A stretch of DNA of 64,000 nt, from assembly GCF_036178145.1 (NCBI RefSeq), contig NZ_CP108067.1, positions 7,827,001 through 7,891,000 of the forward strand, in the 5' to 3' direction. The translations under genes and the position numbers were made by a program. The notes under the pieces are model-generated. The model was not told the DNA's origin, made no database searches, and saw nothing but the letters and a program-made list of their open reading frames with translations. Position 1 is the stretch's first letter. Each line of letters opens with the position of its first letter. Source of the stretch: Streptomyces sp. NBC_00273. GTDB lineage: Bacteria; Actinomycetota; Actinomycetes; Streptomycetales; Streptomycetaceae. Shown piece by piece: positions 18,498 to 26,706 of this stretch.

Positions 18498-19624
18498 GCC
18501 GGGCGCCCAGGATCGGGCTGCTCGGCGGAGCCGGTGCCGTCGGCCGGGAGGTCGCGGCGAGACTCCGGGAACGCGGCGCCGGCGAGGTGCTCATCGGAGG
18601 CCGCGACGTGGCGGCGGCCGAGGCCGTGGTCGCAGGAGTGCTGCGGGGTGAAGGACGTGCCGTCGAGGCCGATGCCCACGACCCGGTGTCGCTGCGCGAC
18701 TTCTGCGCCGCTTCCGATGTGGTGGTCAACTGCGCCGGCCCGTCCCGTTTGCTCATGGACCGCGTCGCGGTGGCGGCGATCCGGGCCGGCGCGCGGTACG
18801 TCGACGTCGGTGGCGACGACCCCGTGTACGCGCGGATGACCCGCTCGTCCGTGGTGGGCACCGGCAGCGTGCTGCTCTCCGCGGGAATGATCCCCGGTCT
18901 GACCGGCCTGCTCCCGCGCTACCTCGCGGGTCACGGGTTCACGCAGGTGGACCGCCTCACCGTGTACCACGCCGTGCGGGACCGGATCGGCCGGGCCGGC
19001 GCCTACGACTTCGCCGCGGGCATCGCCGCGGGCGGTGACGAGTCGTTCGCGGCCTGGCGTTCCGGGGCACCGCGCTCGGGGGCGCTACGGCGCGCGGCCG
19101 ACCGCGCCCTGCCCGGATTCACCGAACCGGTGACGGTCCACCCCTACCTGTCGCCGGAGGCACGCCGGACCGCGCTGCGGCTCGGCCTCCGAGACGGCGA
19201 CTGGTACAGCGTGCTGTTCGACGGGCAGACCTCGGCCGTGCTCGGCGGGCTGCCCGGACTCACCGGGGACGGCCTCGCGGCGGCGGCGGAACGGCTCTGC
19301 CGCGCGGCGGAGTTCGACCTGCTGGGCCGTACCCCGCGGGTCGTCCTGCTCTGCCAGCTCGACGGGCGCGGAAACGGCGGGGCGATGACCCGCTCGCTGG
19401 TGCTGCGGGCCGGCGGAGCCGCGGAACTCGTCGCGGCCGCGGCGGCGGTGGCCGTGGACGAAGTGGTACGCGGCCACGTCCCGGCGGGCGTCCACTTCGC
19501 CGCCGACGTGCTGGACGCGTCGCGCGCCGGCGAGGCTCTGGCCGGAGATCCGGGCGTCGTCCAACTGAGCGTCCACGACGTGCCGCTCGAACAACTGGTT
19601 CCGCAGGACGAGGGAGCGATATGA
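18494..19624 (+). CDS. saccharopine dehydrogenase-like NAD(P)-dependent oxidoreductase
   Basis: A GTG start overlapping the NRPS 2 stop gives about 376 residues. The Rossmann opening 'IGLLGGAGAVGREVAARL' with 'LIGGRDVAAAEAV', then 'VVNCAGPSRLLMDRVAVAAI' and 'YVDVGGDD', matches the saccharopine dehydrogenase-type NAD(P)-binding fold. Pyochelin and yersiniabactin pathways reduce one thiazoline to a thiazolidine with a Gfo/Idh/MocA-type thiazolinyl imide reductase (PchG/Irp3), and no such protein is seen near this NRPS. Position and coupling suggest this protein does the equivalent reduction on a carrier-bound intermediate. That role is inferred; family membership is read from sequence. Confidence 0.7.
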   Translation: MSRAPRIGLLGGAGAVGREVAARLRERGAGEVLIGGRDVAAAEAVVAGVLRGEGRAVEADAHDPVSLRDFCAASDVVVNCAGPSRLLMDRVAVAAIRAGARYVDVGGDDPVYARMTRSSVVGTGSVLLSAGMIPGLTGLLPRYLAGHGFTQVDRLTVYHAVRDRIGRAGAYDFAAGIAAGGDESFAAWRSGAPRSGALRRAADRALPGFTEPVTVHPYLSPEARRTALRLGLRDGDWYSVLFDGQTSAVLGGLPGLTGDGLAAAAERLCRAAEFDLLGRTPRVVLLCQLDGRGNGGAMTRSLVLRAGGAAELVAAAAAVAVDEVVRGHVPAGVHFAADVLDASRAGEALAGDPGVVQLSVHDVPLEQLVPQDEGAI

Positions 19625-20421
19625 ACAGCACGGATCTGACGACACGGCAGGGCGCGGCGGTTCGCTACGAGGACTGCTACCGCGTCTACCGTCCGCGACC
19701 GGCGGCGCGGCTGCGGCTGGTGTGCTTCCCGCACGCCGGAGGCGGCGCAAGCTTCTACCAGCGGTGGCTGCGGCACTTCCCGGACTGGGTCGAACTCGTC
19801 ATCGCCCGGTACCCGGACCGGGAGGACCGCCTCGGCGAGGCCCTGCCGGACACCCTCGAACTGCTGGCGGACCAGTTCGCCACGGCACTGACGCCGGCCG
19901 TCGACCGTCCCACGGCCGTCTTCGGGCACAGCATGGGCGCCGCGGTCGCCTACGAGGTCACCCGGCGGCTGGAGCGGCGCGGCAAGAACCCCACCCGGCT
20001 GATCCTGTCCGCGCATCCCGCCCCCCACCGGCAACGGCCCAACGCGGTGCACCGGATGGACGACGAGGGACTGATCGCGGACGTGGTCGGCCTGAACGCA
20101 GCCTCGGCCGCCCGCTTCGAGGACCCGGCCATCCGCCAGCTGGTGCTGCCCACCATCCGGGCCGACTACCGGCTCATCGAGAGGTACCGCCCGGCTTCGC
20201 CCGGCCGGATCCGCACCCCCATCGCGGCGGTGATCAACCTCGACGACCACGAGGTGGACGCGGACGAGGCCCGTGGCTGGAGCGAATGCACGACGGGGGA
20301 CTTCGAGCTGCGGCAGATGCCCGGCGGTCACTTCTACCTGGTCGAGCAGGACCTCGAGTTCGTGCGGTGGCTGGTGACGGCGCTGCGCGTCGACCCGCCC
20401 AGCTGGCCCTCCACCCCCTGA
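19621..20421 (+). CDS. type II thioesterase
   Basis: A 266-residue alpha/beta hydrolase of the NRPS-associated thioesterase family. It shows 'LRLVCFPHAGGGASFYQRW', the nucleophile elbow G-H-S104-M-G and a C-terminal 'GGHFYLV' with His at about 237. Proteins of this kind clear misloaded carrier proteins; the YbtT/PchC-like enzymes of this pathway type do that. Because the TE-like domain of NRPS 2 lacks its Ser and His, this free enzyme may also release the final product (inference). The ATG overlaps the preceding stop (ATGA). Confidence 0.85.
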   Translation: MNSTDLTTRQGAAVRYEDCYRVYRPRPAARLRLVCFPHAGGGASFYQRWLRHFPDWVELVIARYPDREDRLGEALPDTLELLADQFATALTPAVDRPTAVFGHSMGAAVAYEVTRRLERRGKNPTRLILSAHPAPHRQRPNAVHRMDDEGLIADVVGLNAASAARFEDPAIRQLVLPTIRADYRLIERYRPASPGRIRTPIAAVINLDDHEVDADEARGWSECTTGDFELRQMPGGHFYLVEQDLEFVRWLVTALRVDPPSWPSTP

Positions 20422-20433
20422 AGAGGATCGACG

Positions 20434-22089
20434 ATGAACGCACTGGTGAGTGAAGCCCCGCGGCAGCGCGAGTTCACGCCGTGGCCCGAGGACCTGGCCG
20501 CGCGGTACCGCGCCGAGGGGCTGTGGAGCGGCATCTCCCTCGGCCGCGTGCTGCGCGACTCCGCGGCCCGCCACGGCGCCCGTACGGCGCTGGTCGACGG
20601 CCCGAACAGCTGGACCTACGCCGAGCTGGACGCCGAGGTCGACCGCCTTGCGGCGGGCCTGTACGAGGAGGGGGTGGCCGCCTCGGGCGAGCGCGTGCTC
20701 GTCCAACTCCCCAACACCGCCGCGTTCGTGCTCGTGTGTTTCGCTCTGTTCAGGATCGGCGCGGTGCCGGTCCTGGCCCAGCCGGCACACCGCGAGCACG
20801 AGATCACGCAGCTGTGCCGGCAGAGCGGGGCCGTGGCGATGGTCATCGCGGACCAGCGGTCGGGGTTCGACTACCGGGTGATGGCCGAGCGGGTCCGGGT
20901 GGAGTGTCCGACGCTGCGCACGATCGTCGTCGACGGCGATCCGGGGCGCCACCGCGCGCTGTCCGGTCTGTTCGCCGATCCGGTGCCCCTGCCGGAACCC
21001 GATCCGGGGTCCCCCGCGGTGCTGCAGCTGTCGGGCGGTACGACCGCGGTCCCGAAGCTGATCCCGCGTACCCACGACGACTACCTGTACAACGCGCGCG
21101 CGAGCGTCATGGCCTGCCCGCTCGACGAGACCGACGTCTATCTGTGCGCACTGCCCGCCGCGCACAACTTCCCGCTCTGCGCGCCGGGCGTCCTGGGCGC
21201 GCTGGACAGCGGGGCGACCGTGGTCCTGGCGCCGGGCCCGAGCGACGGCGATGTCTTCCCCCTCATCGAGCGGTACGGGGTGACCGTCACCGCGGTGGTC
21301 CCGCCGATCGCGCTGCTGTGGCTCGACGCCGCCGAGGACACCCGGTACGACCTGTCCAGCCTGCGGGTCCTCCAGGTCGGCGGCGCCCGGCTCGGACCGT
21401 CCGCCGCGGCAAGGATCCGGCCGGTCCTCGGGTGCCGGCTCCAGCAGGTGTTCGGCATGGCGGAAGGCCTGATCTGCTACACGCGGCTGGACGACCCGGA
21501 CGAGCTCGTGGAGACGACGCAGGGCGTCCCCATGTCGGCGGCCGACGAGATCGCGGTGGTGGACGACGAGGACCGCCCCGTACCGGAAGGCGAGCCGGGA
21601 CACCTGCTCACCCGGGGGCCGTACACGATCCGCGGCTACTTCCGCGCGGACGAGCACAACGCGCGTGCCTTCACCGCCGACGGCTTCTACCGTACGGGCG
21701 ACATCGTGCGCCGTCTGCCGTCCGGCCACCTCGTCGTGGTCGACCGGGCCAAGGACCTCGTCAACCGCGGCGGCGACAAGGTCGCGGCCGACGAGATCGA
21801 GGAGCTCGTGGCGAGCCACCCGGGGGTGCATGACGTGGCCGTCGTCGCCGAGCCCGACGACGCGCTGGGCGAACGGATCTGCGCCTTCGTCGTCGCGTAC
21901 GAGAACGGCCTGAAGGGCCCCGTGATCAAACGGCACCTCCGCGACCGCGGTCTGGCGGCCTACAAGATCCCGGACCGGTTCGCATTCATCGACGCCATGC
22001 CGCTCACCTCCGTCGGAAAGATCGACAAGAAGGAGCTGCGCAAGCGTGCCGCGGAGCTGGCGGCCAAGGAAGGACGCACATCATCATGA
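20434..22089 (+). CDS. salicyl-AMP ligase loading the ArCP (PchD/YbtE/MbtA family)
   Basis: A stand-alone adenylation enzyme of 551 residues that activates an aryl acid with ATP and transfers it to the ArCP of NRPS 1. Visible are the phosphate loop 'LQLSGGTTAVPKLIPRTH', the aryl-acid motif 'LPAAHNFPL', 'QQVFGMAEGL', 'FYRTGDIVRR' and the C-terminal lysine motif 'TSVGKIDKKELRK'. Length and motifs match DhbE/EntE-type ligases; salicylate is favoured over 2,3-dihydroxybenzoate because the cluster makes salicylate and has no DHB genes. Tolerance for chlorosalicylate would decide whether halogenation comes first. It follows the thioesterase by 12 bases with GAGGA as ribosome binding site, and its stop overlaps the SDR start. 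Confidence 0.9.
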   Translation: MNALVSEAPRQREFTPWPEDLAARYRAEGLWSGISLGRVLRDSAARHGARTALVDGPNSWTYAELDAEVDRLAAGLYEEGVAASGERVLVQLPNTAAFVLVCFALFRIGAVPVLAQPAHREHEITQLCRQSGAVAMVIADQRSGFDYRVMAERVRVECPTLRTIVVDGDPGRHRALSGLFADPVPLPEPDPGSPAVLQLSGGTTAVPKLIPRTHDDYLYNARASVMACPLDETDVYLCALPAAHNFPLCAPGVLGALDSGATVVLAPGPSDGDVFPLIERYGVTVTAVVPPIALLWLDAAEDTRYDLSSLRVLQVGGARLGPSAAARIRPVLGCRLQQVFGMAEGLICYTRLDDPDELVETTQGVPMSAADEIAVVDDEDRPVPEGEPGHLLTRGPYTIRGYFRADEHNARAFTADGFYRTGDIVRRLPSGHLVVVDRAKDLVNRGGDKVAADEIEELVASHPGVHDVAVVAEPDDALGERICAFVVAYENGLKGPVIKRHLRDRGLAAYKIPDRFAFIDAMPLTSVGKIDKKELRKRAAELAAKEGRTSS

Positions 22090-22859
22090 CGTACGAGGAT
22101 CCGTCCGGGCTGTTCTCGGTCCGAGGGAAGTCCGCCCTGGTCACCGGGGCGGCGAAGGGCGTCGGCGCGCTGATCGCCCAGGCCCTGGTCGAAGCGGGCG
22201 CGACGGTCTACCTGACCTCCCGTGACATGGCGGCCGCCGAGAAGACGGCCGCCCGGCTCTCGCTGTTGGGCGACTGCGTTCCGCTCGCCGGCGCTCTCGC
22301 GACGGAGGACGACTGCCGCGCGCTCGCCGACCGGCTCGGCGAACACGTCGACCAGCTGCACCTGTTGGTGAACAACGCGGCCGTCCTGCACACGGCGCCG
22401 CTGGACGACTTCGACGACGCGGCCTGGGACTCGGCGCTCCAAGTCAACCTGAAGGCCGTGTTCCATCTCGTCAAGTTCCTCCGGCCCCTGCTGGAGTCGG
22501 CCGCGGTCGCGGGCGACCCGGCCCGTGTCGTCAACATCGGCTCCGTCGACGGGCTGCACGTGCCGTCGGCCGAGATCTACTCCTACGCGGCGAGCAAGGC
22601 CGCCATGCACCACATGACCAGGCACCTGGCCGGCCGGCTCGCTCCGCGCATCGCGGTCAACGCCATCGCGCTGGGTCCCTTCGAGTCGGACATGTTGCAG
22701 GAGTCGCTGGCCGCCGAGATCGGTCTGAGCTCACCCATGCGCAGGCCCGGCGGGCTGGACGACCTCGCGGGCATCATCCAGTTCCTGGGTTCGCGGAGCT
22801 CGGCGTTCCTGACCGGCACGGTGATCCCCTTCGACGGCGGCCTGTCGATCACCCGGTAG
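22086..22859 (+). CDS. short-chain dehydrogenase/reductase (RhlG/FabG-like)
   Basis: A 257-residue classical SDR: the cofactor motif is 'TGAAKGVG', then 'LVNNAAV', the catalytic Tyr-x-x-x-Lys in 'YSYAASKAA', and a C-terminal 'GTVIPFDGG'. It is the last gene of the coupled NRPS operon (start overlaps the ligase stop), so a role in tailoring is likely. No keto or hydroxy group is obvious in a simple salicyl-tris-cysteine product, so the substrate is unknown. Options are reduction of a released thioester or aldehyde, or formation of a precursor. Confidence 0.75.
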   Translation: MTYEDPSGLFSVRGKSALVTGAAKGVGALIAQALVEAGATVYLTSRDMAAAEKTAARLSLLGDCVPLAGALATEDDCRALADRLGEHVDQLHLLVNNAAVLHTAPLDDFDDAAWDSALQVNLKAVFHLVKFLRPLLESAAVAGDPARVVNIGSVDGLHVPSAEIYSYAASKAAMHHMTRHLAGRLAPRIAVNAIALGPFESDMLQESLAAEIGLSSPMRRPGGLDDLAGIIQFLGSRSSAFLTGTVIPFDGGLSITR

Positions 22860-22894
22860 GCGGGGGACGGGACTTGGGAAAAAGTAAACGGGTT

Positions 22895-22907
22895 AAACAG
22901 CCTGTTT
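22895..22907. promoter_or_regulatory. perfect inverted repeat AAACAG-C-CTGTTT upstream of transporter operon
   Basis: A 6-bp perfect inverted repeat around a central C lies in the 171-base gap between the SDR and the first ABC transporter gene, in a short AT-richer island (GTAAACGGGTTAAACAG). It is well placed as an operator for the transporter operon. The TetR-family regulator at 29723 is the obvious candidate binder. It shares AAAC/GTTT ends with the repeat at 651-664, though the spacing differs by one base. Confidence 0.35.
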
Positions 22908-23030
22908 CTTGGTAGGTTGGTGGACGCGGACGTGTGCCAGACAGCAGGGCCATGTCCGCGCGCGCTCCGACTGTTCTGGCGGACGGCCGGAGCGGAGGGG
23001 TCGAAGCCGACGGAAGGTGACAGGGACGCG

Positions 23031-24848
23031 ATGAAATCGGAGCAGGCGCAACCGTTGGAAGCAGTGGGTCTCGGAGAGTTATTGCGCCCCGTCAAGTCGA
23101 GGCTGGGCGCGGCGATCGGGCTGCAGGCCGTCGCTGCGGTGGTCGCCGTGGTGCCGTTCGCCGCGGTGGCGGAACTGGCGAGGGTGCTCCTGGTGGACGG
23201 CCCGGTCGACAAGGGCGCGGCATGGACGGTCGCCGCAGTCGCGGGCGGCGCTCTGATGCTGTGGCTGGTGCTGAACACCGCGGCGGGAGCGATCGCCCAT
23301 GCCGCGGACCTGGATTTCCAGCTCTCGGTGCGACGCAGGTTGGTCGACCGGCTCGGCCGGGTGCCCCTGGGATGGTTCACCGATCGCGGAGCGGGCGGAA
23401 TCGGGAAGGCGGTCCAGCACGACGTGGACACCATGCACCACCTGGTGGCCCACTCCTTGCTGAACCTCACTGCGAGCGTGGTCACCCCGCTCGCGACCCT
23501 GGTCTACCTCTTCGTGGTGGACTGGCGGATGGCATCGATCCTGATGATCCCGCTGGTGATCGGAATCGGGCTGTTCATCAAGATGATGGTGAGCCTGGAC
23601 GCCCAGACCGCCGCCTACGAGCAGGCCCAGGAGCGCATCGTCTCCAGGGTCATCGAGTTCGTCGAGGGCATTGCCGTCGTCAAGATGTTCGGCCAGGCCC
23701 GGCGGGCGCACCGTCAGTACGCGCAGGCAGCCGACGACTTCACGACGTTCTTCATCGCCTGGATCTCCAAGGGCTACCGGGCCACCGCGGCGTCGGCACT
23801 GATCCTCGGACCGGTCACGATCCTGCTCACCGTGCTGATCGGCGGCACGGCACTCGTCTCGTCCGGTTCGCTCGACCCGCTCGACCTGCTGCCGTTCGCC
23901 ATCCTGGGCCTGAGCGTGGCCGCGCCCCTGCAGGCGCTCGACTTCCACGGTCACGACATGGAGATGGCCGGGGCGGCCGCCAAGCGCGTGGGCGCGCTGC
24001 TCGCCGCGCCGGAACTCGCGGTCCCCGACGCGCCACAGCGGCCGGAGACCGATGGCGGCGTCCGCGTGGAGCTGTCCGGTGTCGAGTTCGCCTACGACAC
24101 GGACCGGCCGGTCCTCAGCGGCATCGACCTGGCCCTCGAACCCGGCAGCGTGACCGCCCTCGTGGGGAGCTCGGGTTCGGGCAAGACGACCCTCGCGAAG
24201 CTGCTGCCCCGGTTCTTCGACCCGACCGCGGGCACCGTCACCATCGGCGGCGTGGACCTGTGCGACATCGACCCGGACCAGCTGTACCGGCTGGTGTCGT
24301 TCGTCCTGCAGGACGTACAGCTGCTCGACGCCACCGTGCGGGACAACATCCGGCTCGCCCGTCCCGACGCGGACGACGAAACGGTGCGCCGCGCGGCTCG
24401 CGCGGCCGCCATCGATCAGCGCATCGAGGAACTACCGGGTGGCTACGACTCGATGGTGGGCAAGGACGTCCGCTTCTCCGGCGGCGAGGCACAGCGGATC
24501 TCCATCGCCCGGGCGATCCTCGCGGACACCCCGATCGTGGTGCTCGACGAGGCGACCGCCCATGCCGATCCGGAATCGGAGGCGCAGATCCAGGACGCGC
24601 TGTCGGAGCTGGCCGTGGGGCGCACCGTGCTCGTCGTCGCGCACCGGCTGGCCTCGGTCGTCGGCGTCGACCGCATCGTGGTCCTCGAACAGGGCCGGAT
24701 GGTCGAGCAGGGCACGCACGAGGAGCTGCTCGCCGCCGGCGGGCGGTACCGGCGGATGTGGAACCTGCAGGAGCAGGCCGGCGCCGAGCAGACCGACGGC
24801 CACGACGCCTACGCCGGCGCCGGCATCGCGAAGGAGGAAGGGCGATGA
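23031..24848 (+). CDS. ABC transporter, fused TM-NBD, YbtP/IrtA-like half
   Basis: A 605-residue type IV-fold ABC protein: about six membrane segments in residues ~25-310, then a nucleotide-binding domain with Walker A 'GSSGSGKTT', signature 'FSGGEAQRISIARAI', Walker B 'TPIVVLDEATA' and 'VVAHRL'. The pair with the next gene resembles YbtP/YbtQ and IrtA/IrtB, exporter-fold transporters that import ferric siderophores. No periplasmic-type binding protein gene is nearby, in keeping with that family. Export of the product cannot be excluded. The ATG at 23031 is chosen because the protein family begins there and an upstream GGAAGG is present. A TTA codon is at 23079. Confidence 0.82.
   Translation: MKSEQAQPLEAVGLGELLRPVKSRLGAAIGLQAVAAVVAVVPFAAVAELARVLLVDGPVDKGAAWTVAAVAGGALMLWLVLNTAAGAIAHAADLDFQLSVRRRLVDRLGRVPLGWFTDRGAGGIGKAVQHDVDTMHHLVAHSLLNLTASVVTPLATLVYLFVVDWRMASILMIPLVIGIGLFIKMMVSLDAQTAAYEQAQERIVSRVIEFVEGIAVVKMFGQARRAHRQYAQAADDFTTFFIAWISKGYRATAASALILGPVTILLTVLIGGTALVSSGSLDPLDLLPFAILGLSVAAPLQALDFHGHDMEMAGAAAKRVGALLAAPELAVPDAPQRPETDGGVRVELSGVEFAYDTDRPVLSGIDLALEPGSVTALVGSSGSGKTTLAKLLPRFFDPTAGTVTIGGVDLCDIDPDQLYRLVSFVLQDVQLLDATVRDNIRLARPDADDETVRRAARAAAIDQRIEELPGGYDSMVGKDVRFSGGEAQRISIARAILADTPIVVLDEATAHADPESEAQIQDALSELAVGRTVLVVAHRLASVVGVDRIVVLEQGRMVEQGTHEELLAAGGRYRRMWNLQEQAGAEQTDGHDAYAGAGIAKEEGR
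23079..23081 (+). other. TTA leucine codon in first ABC transporter gene (residue 17)
   Basis: The reading frame from the ATG at 23031 gives ...gga-gag-TTA-ttg-cgc... A TTA so early in the gene suggests that translation needs the bldA tRNA, as for NRPS 1. If the real start were downstream of this point the codon would be lost, but the coding pattern and family length argue against that. Confidence 0.7.
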
Positions 24849-26584
24849 TCCGTCGACTGTTCACCGCACTGGGCCCGAAGCACGACCGCGCACTGCGCAG
24901 GCTGCTGGCCTGGTTCACCGTCGCCGCCGTACTCCAAGGCGTCGCGTTCGTCATGCTCGTCCCCGCCCTGCGCGAACTGCTCGGCGACGAGCCGGAACGG
25001 GCCTGGCCGTGGGTGATCACCCTCGCGGTGCTGTGGCTCGGCTACGCGGCGGTGAGCTACCCGGCGACACTGGCCGGTTACGGCACGGGGGCGGCCATGA
25101 GCCGCGACCTGCACCACCGGATCGGGGACAAGGTCGCCCAGCTCCCGCTGGCGTGGTTCACCCCCGACCGCGTCGGCGGACTCGGGCGGCTGGCCTCGCA
25201 GCGCGTGGTCGACATCATGGGCGTGCCCGCCCACCTGCTGCACCAGTTGGTCGACACCTTCGTCACGCCCGCCGTCGTGGTGCTGGCGATGTTCCTGTTC
25301 GACTGGCGACTGGCCCTGTCGATGACCGTCGCCGCGCTCGCCGTGGCGCTGGTGTACCGGGTGGCGGGCCGCGGAATGGCGGCGGCCGACAAGGAGGCGG
25401 ACCGCATCCACGCCGACGCCGCCGTACGGATCGTGGAATTCGCCCGCGCCCAGCCGGTGCTCCGGGCCTTCGGCCGTACGGCGCAGGGGCACGCCGCGCT
25501 CGACGACTCGCTGGTCGCGCAGCACGCGGCCGGTCGACGCATGCTGCGCGCGAGCATGCCCGGTCTGGTCTGGCTCGCCTTCATCGCACAGGCGTCGTTC
25601 ATCGTGCTGCTGGCGCTCGGAACCCGCCTGGCGCTCGGCGGATCCCTGGAGGCGCCCGAGTTCATCGCGCTGCTCGTGCTGTCCGCCCGGTTCGTCGAGC
25701 CGATCATGCTCACCTCCGAACTGGGCGGCGCGATCCGGGTGGCCGAGAACGCGCTGACCGAGATCAATGAACTGATCGACACGGAGACGCTGCCCGAACC
25801 GCAGACGTCGCGCCGGGCGGACGGCGCCGACATCGAACTCGACGACGTGCGCTTCGGCTACAACGGCTCCATGGTCCTGGACGGACTGTCGATGCGGGTG
25901 CCGCAGGGCCGGATGACCGCGTTGGTGGGTCCGTCCGGCGCCGGCAAGACGACCGTGATCAGGCTGATCGCGCGGTTCTTCGACCCGGACGCCGGGGCGG
26001 TGCGCGTCGGCGGCGTGGACGTGCGCGAGATGCGGACCGAGGACCTCACGTCCCTCATCTCGGCCGTGTTCCAGGACGTCTACCTCTTCGACGGAACGAT
26101 CCTGGAGAACGTACGCCTCGGCAGGCCCGACGCGACCGACGAGGAGGTCTACGCCGCGGCCCGCACGGCGCGCGTCAACCAGATCGCCGACCGGCTGCCG
26201 GGCGGCTGGGAAGCACCCGTCGGAGAGGGCGGGAGCCGGCTCTCCGGTGGTGAGCGCCAGCGCATCTCGATGGCGCGCGCACTGCTCAAGGACACCCCGA
26301 TCGTGCTGTTCGACGAGGCGACCGCGGCCCTGGACGCCGAGAACGAGCACGCCCTGCAAGAGGCGATGGCGGCACTCGCGCGGGACCGCACCGTACTGGT
26401 CATCGCCCACCGGCTGCACACCTTGCGCGAGGCGGACCACATCATCGTGCTCGGCGACGGCCGGGTCGTGGAGGAGGGCGTCCACGACGACCTCGTCGCA
26501 CGCGACGGCCGGTACGCGCACTTCTGGCGGGAACGCCGCCGTGCGCAGGGCTGGCACCTGGCGAAGTCCGCGGCGGTCCGCTGA
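24845..26584 (+). CDS. ABC transporter, fused TM-NBD, YbtQ/IrtB-like half
   Basis: A 579-residue partner of the preceding gene, whose stop it overlaps (ATGA). There are six membrane segments in the first ~300 residues ('VAAVLQGVAFVMLVPAL', 'VVLAMFLFDWRLAL', 'FIAQASFIVLLALGTRLAL'). The NBD follows with Walker A 'GPSGAGKTT', 'LSGGERQRISMARAL', Walker B 'PIVLFDEATAALD' and 'IAHRL'. It most likely forms a heterodimer with the 23031 product in the membrane. No N-terminal siderophore-interacting reductase domain of the kind in IrtA is present on either half. A strong terminator follows. Confidence 0.82.
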   Translation: MIRRLFTALGPKHDRALRRLLAWFTVAAVLQGVAFVMLVPALRELLGDEPERAWPWVITLAVLWLGYAAVSYPATLAGYGTGAAMSRDLHHRIGDKVAQLPLAWFTPDRVGGLGRLASQRVVDIMGVPAHLLHQLVDTFVTPAVVVLAMFLFDWRLALSMTVAALAVALVYRVAGRGMAAADKEADRIHADAAVRIVEFARAQPVLRAFGRTAQGHAALDDSLVAQHAAGRRMLRASMPGLVWLAFIAQASFIVLLALGTRLALGGSLEAPEFIALLVLSARFVEPIMLTSELGGAIRVAENALTEINELIDTETLPEPQTSRRADGADIELDDVRFGYNGSMVLDGLSMRVPQGRMTALVGPSGAGKTTVIRLIARFFDPDAGAVRVGGVDVREMRTEDLTSLISAVFQDVYLFDGTILENVRLGRPDATDEEVYAAARTARVNQIADRLPGGWEAPVGEGGSRLSGGERQRISMARALLKDTPIVLFDEATAALDAENEHALQEAMAALARDRTVLVIAHRLHTLREADHIIVLGDGRVVEEGVHDDLVARDGRYAHFWRERRRAQGWHLAKSAAVR

Positions 26585-26601
26585 CCCGCGGCTCCCCGAC
26601 C

Positions 26602-26639
26602 GGACACGGGCGGCGCAGGCGCCGGCGCCGCCCGTGTCC
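26602..26639 (+). terminator. hairpin terminator after ABC transporter pair
   Basis: A perfect 15-bp stem (GGACACGGGCGGCGC at 26602-26616 pairing with 26625-26639) with an 8-base loop, 20 bases past the stop. A C-run follows and no T-run is present. It separates the transporter operon from the aminotransferase-methyltransferase genes. Confidence 0.7.
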
Positions 26640-26706
26640 CCTCCCCCCCCCCGCACGTTCCCCACCCCACCTTCCCGTTGTGATCAGCTGAATCCGAGGA
26701 GCATCC

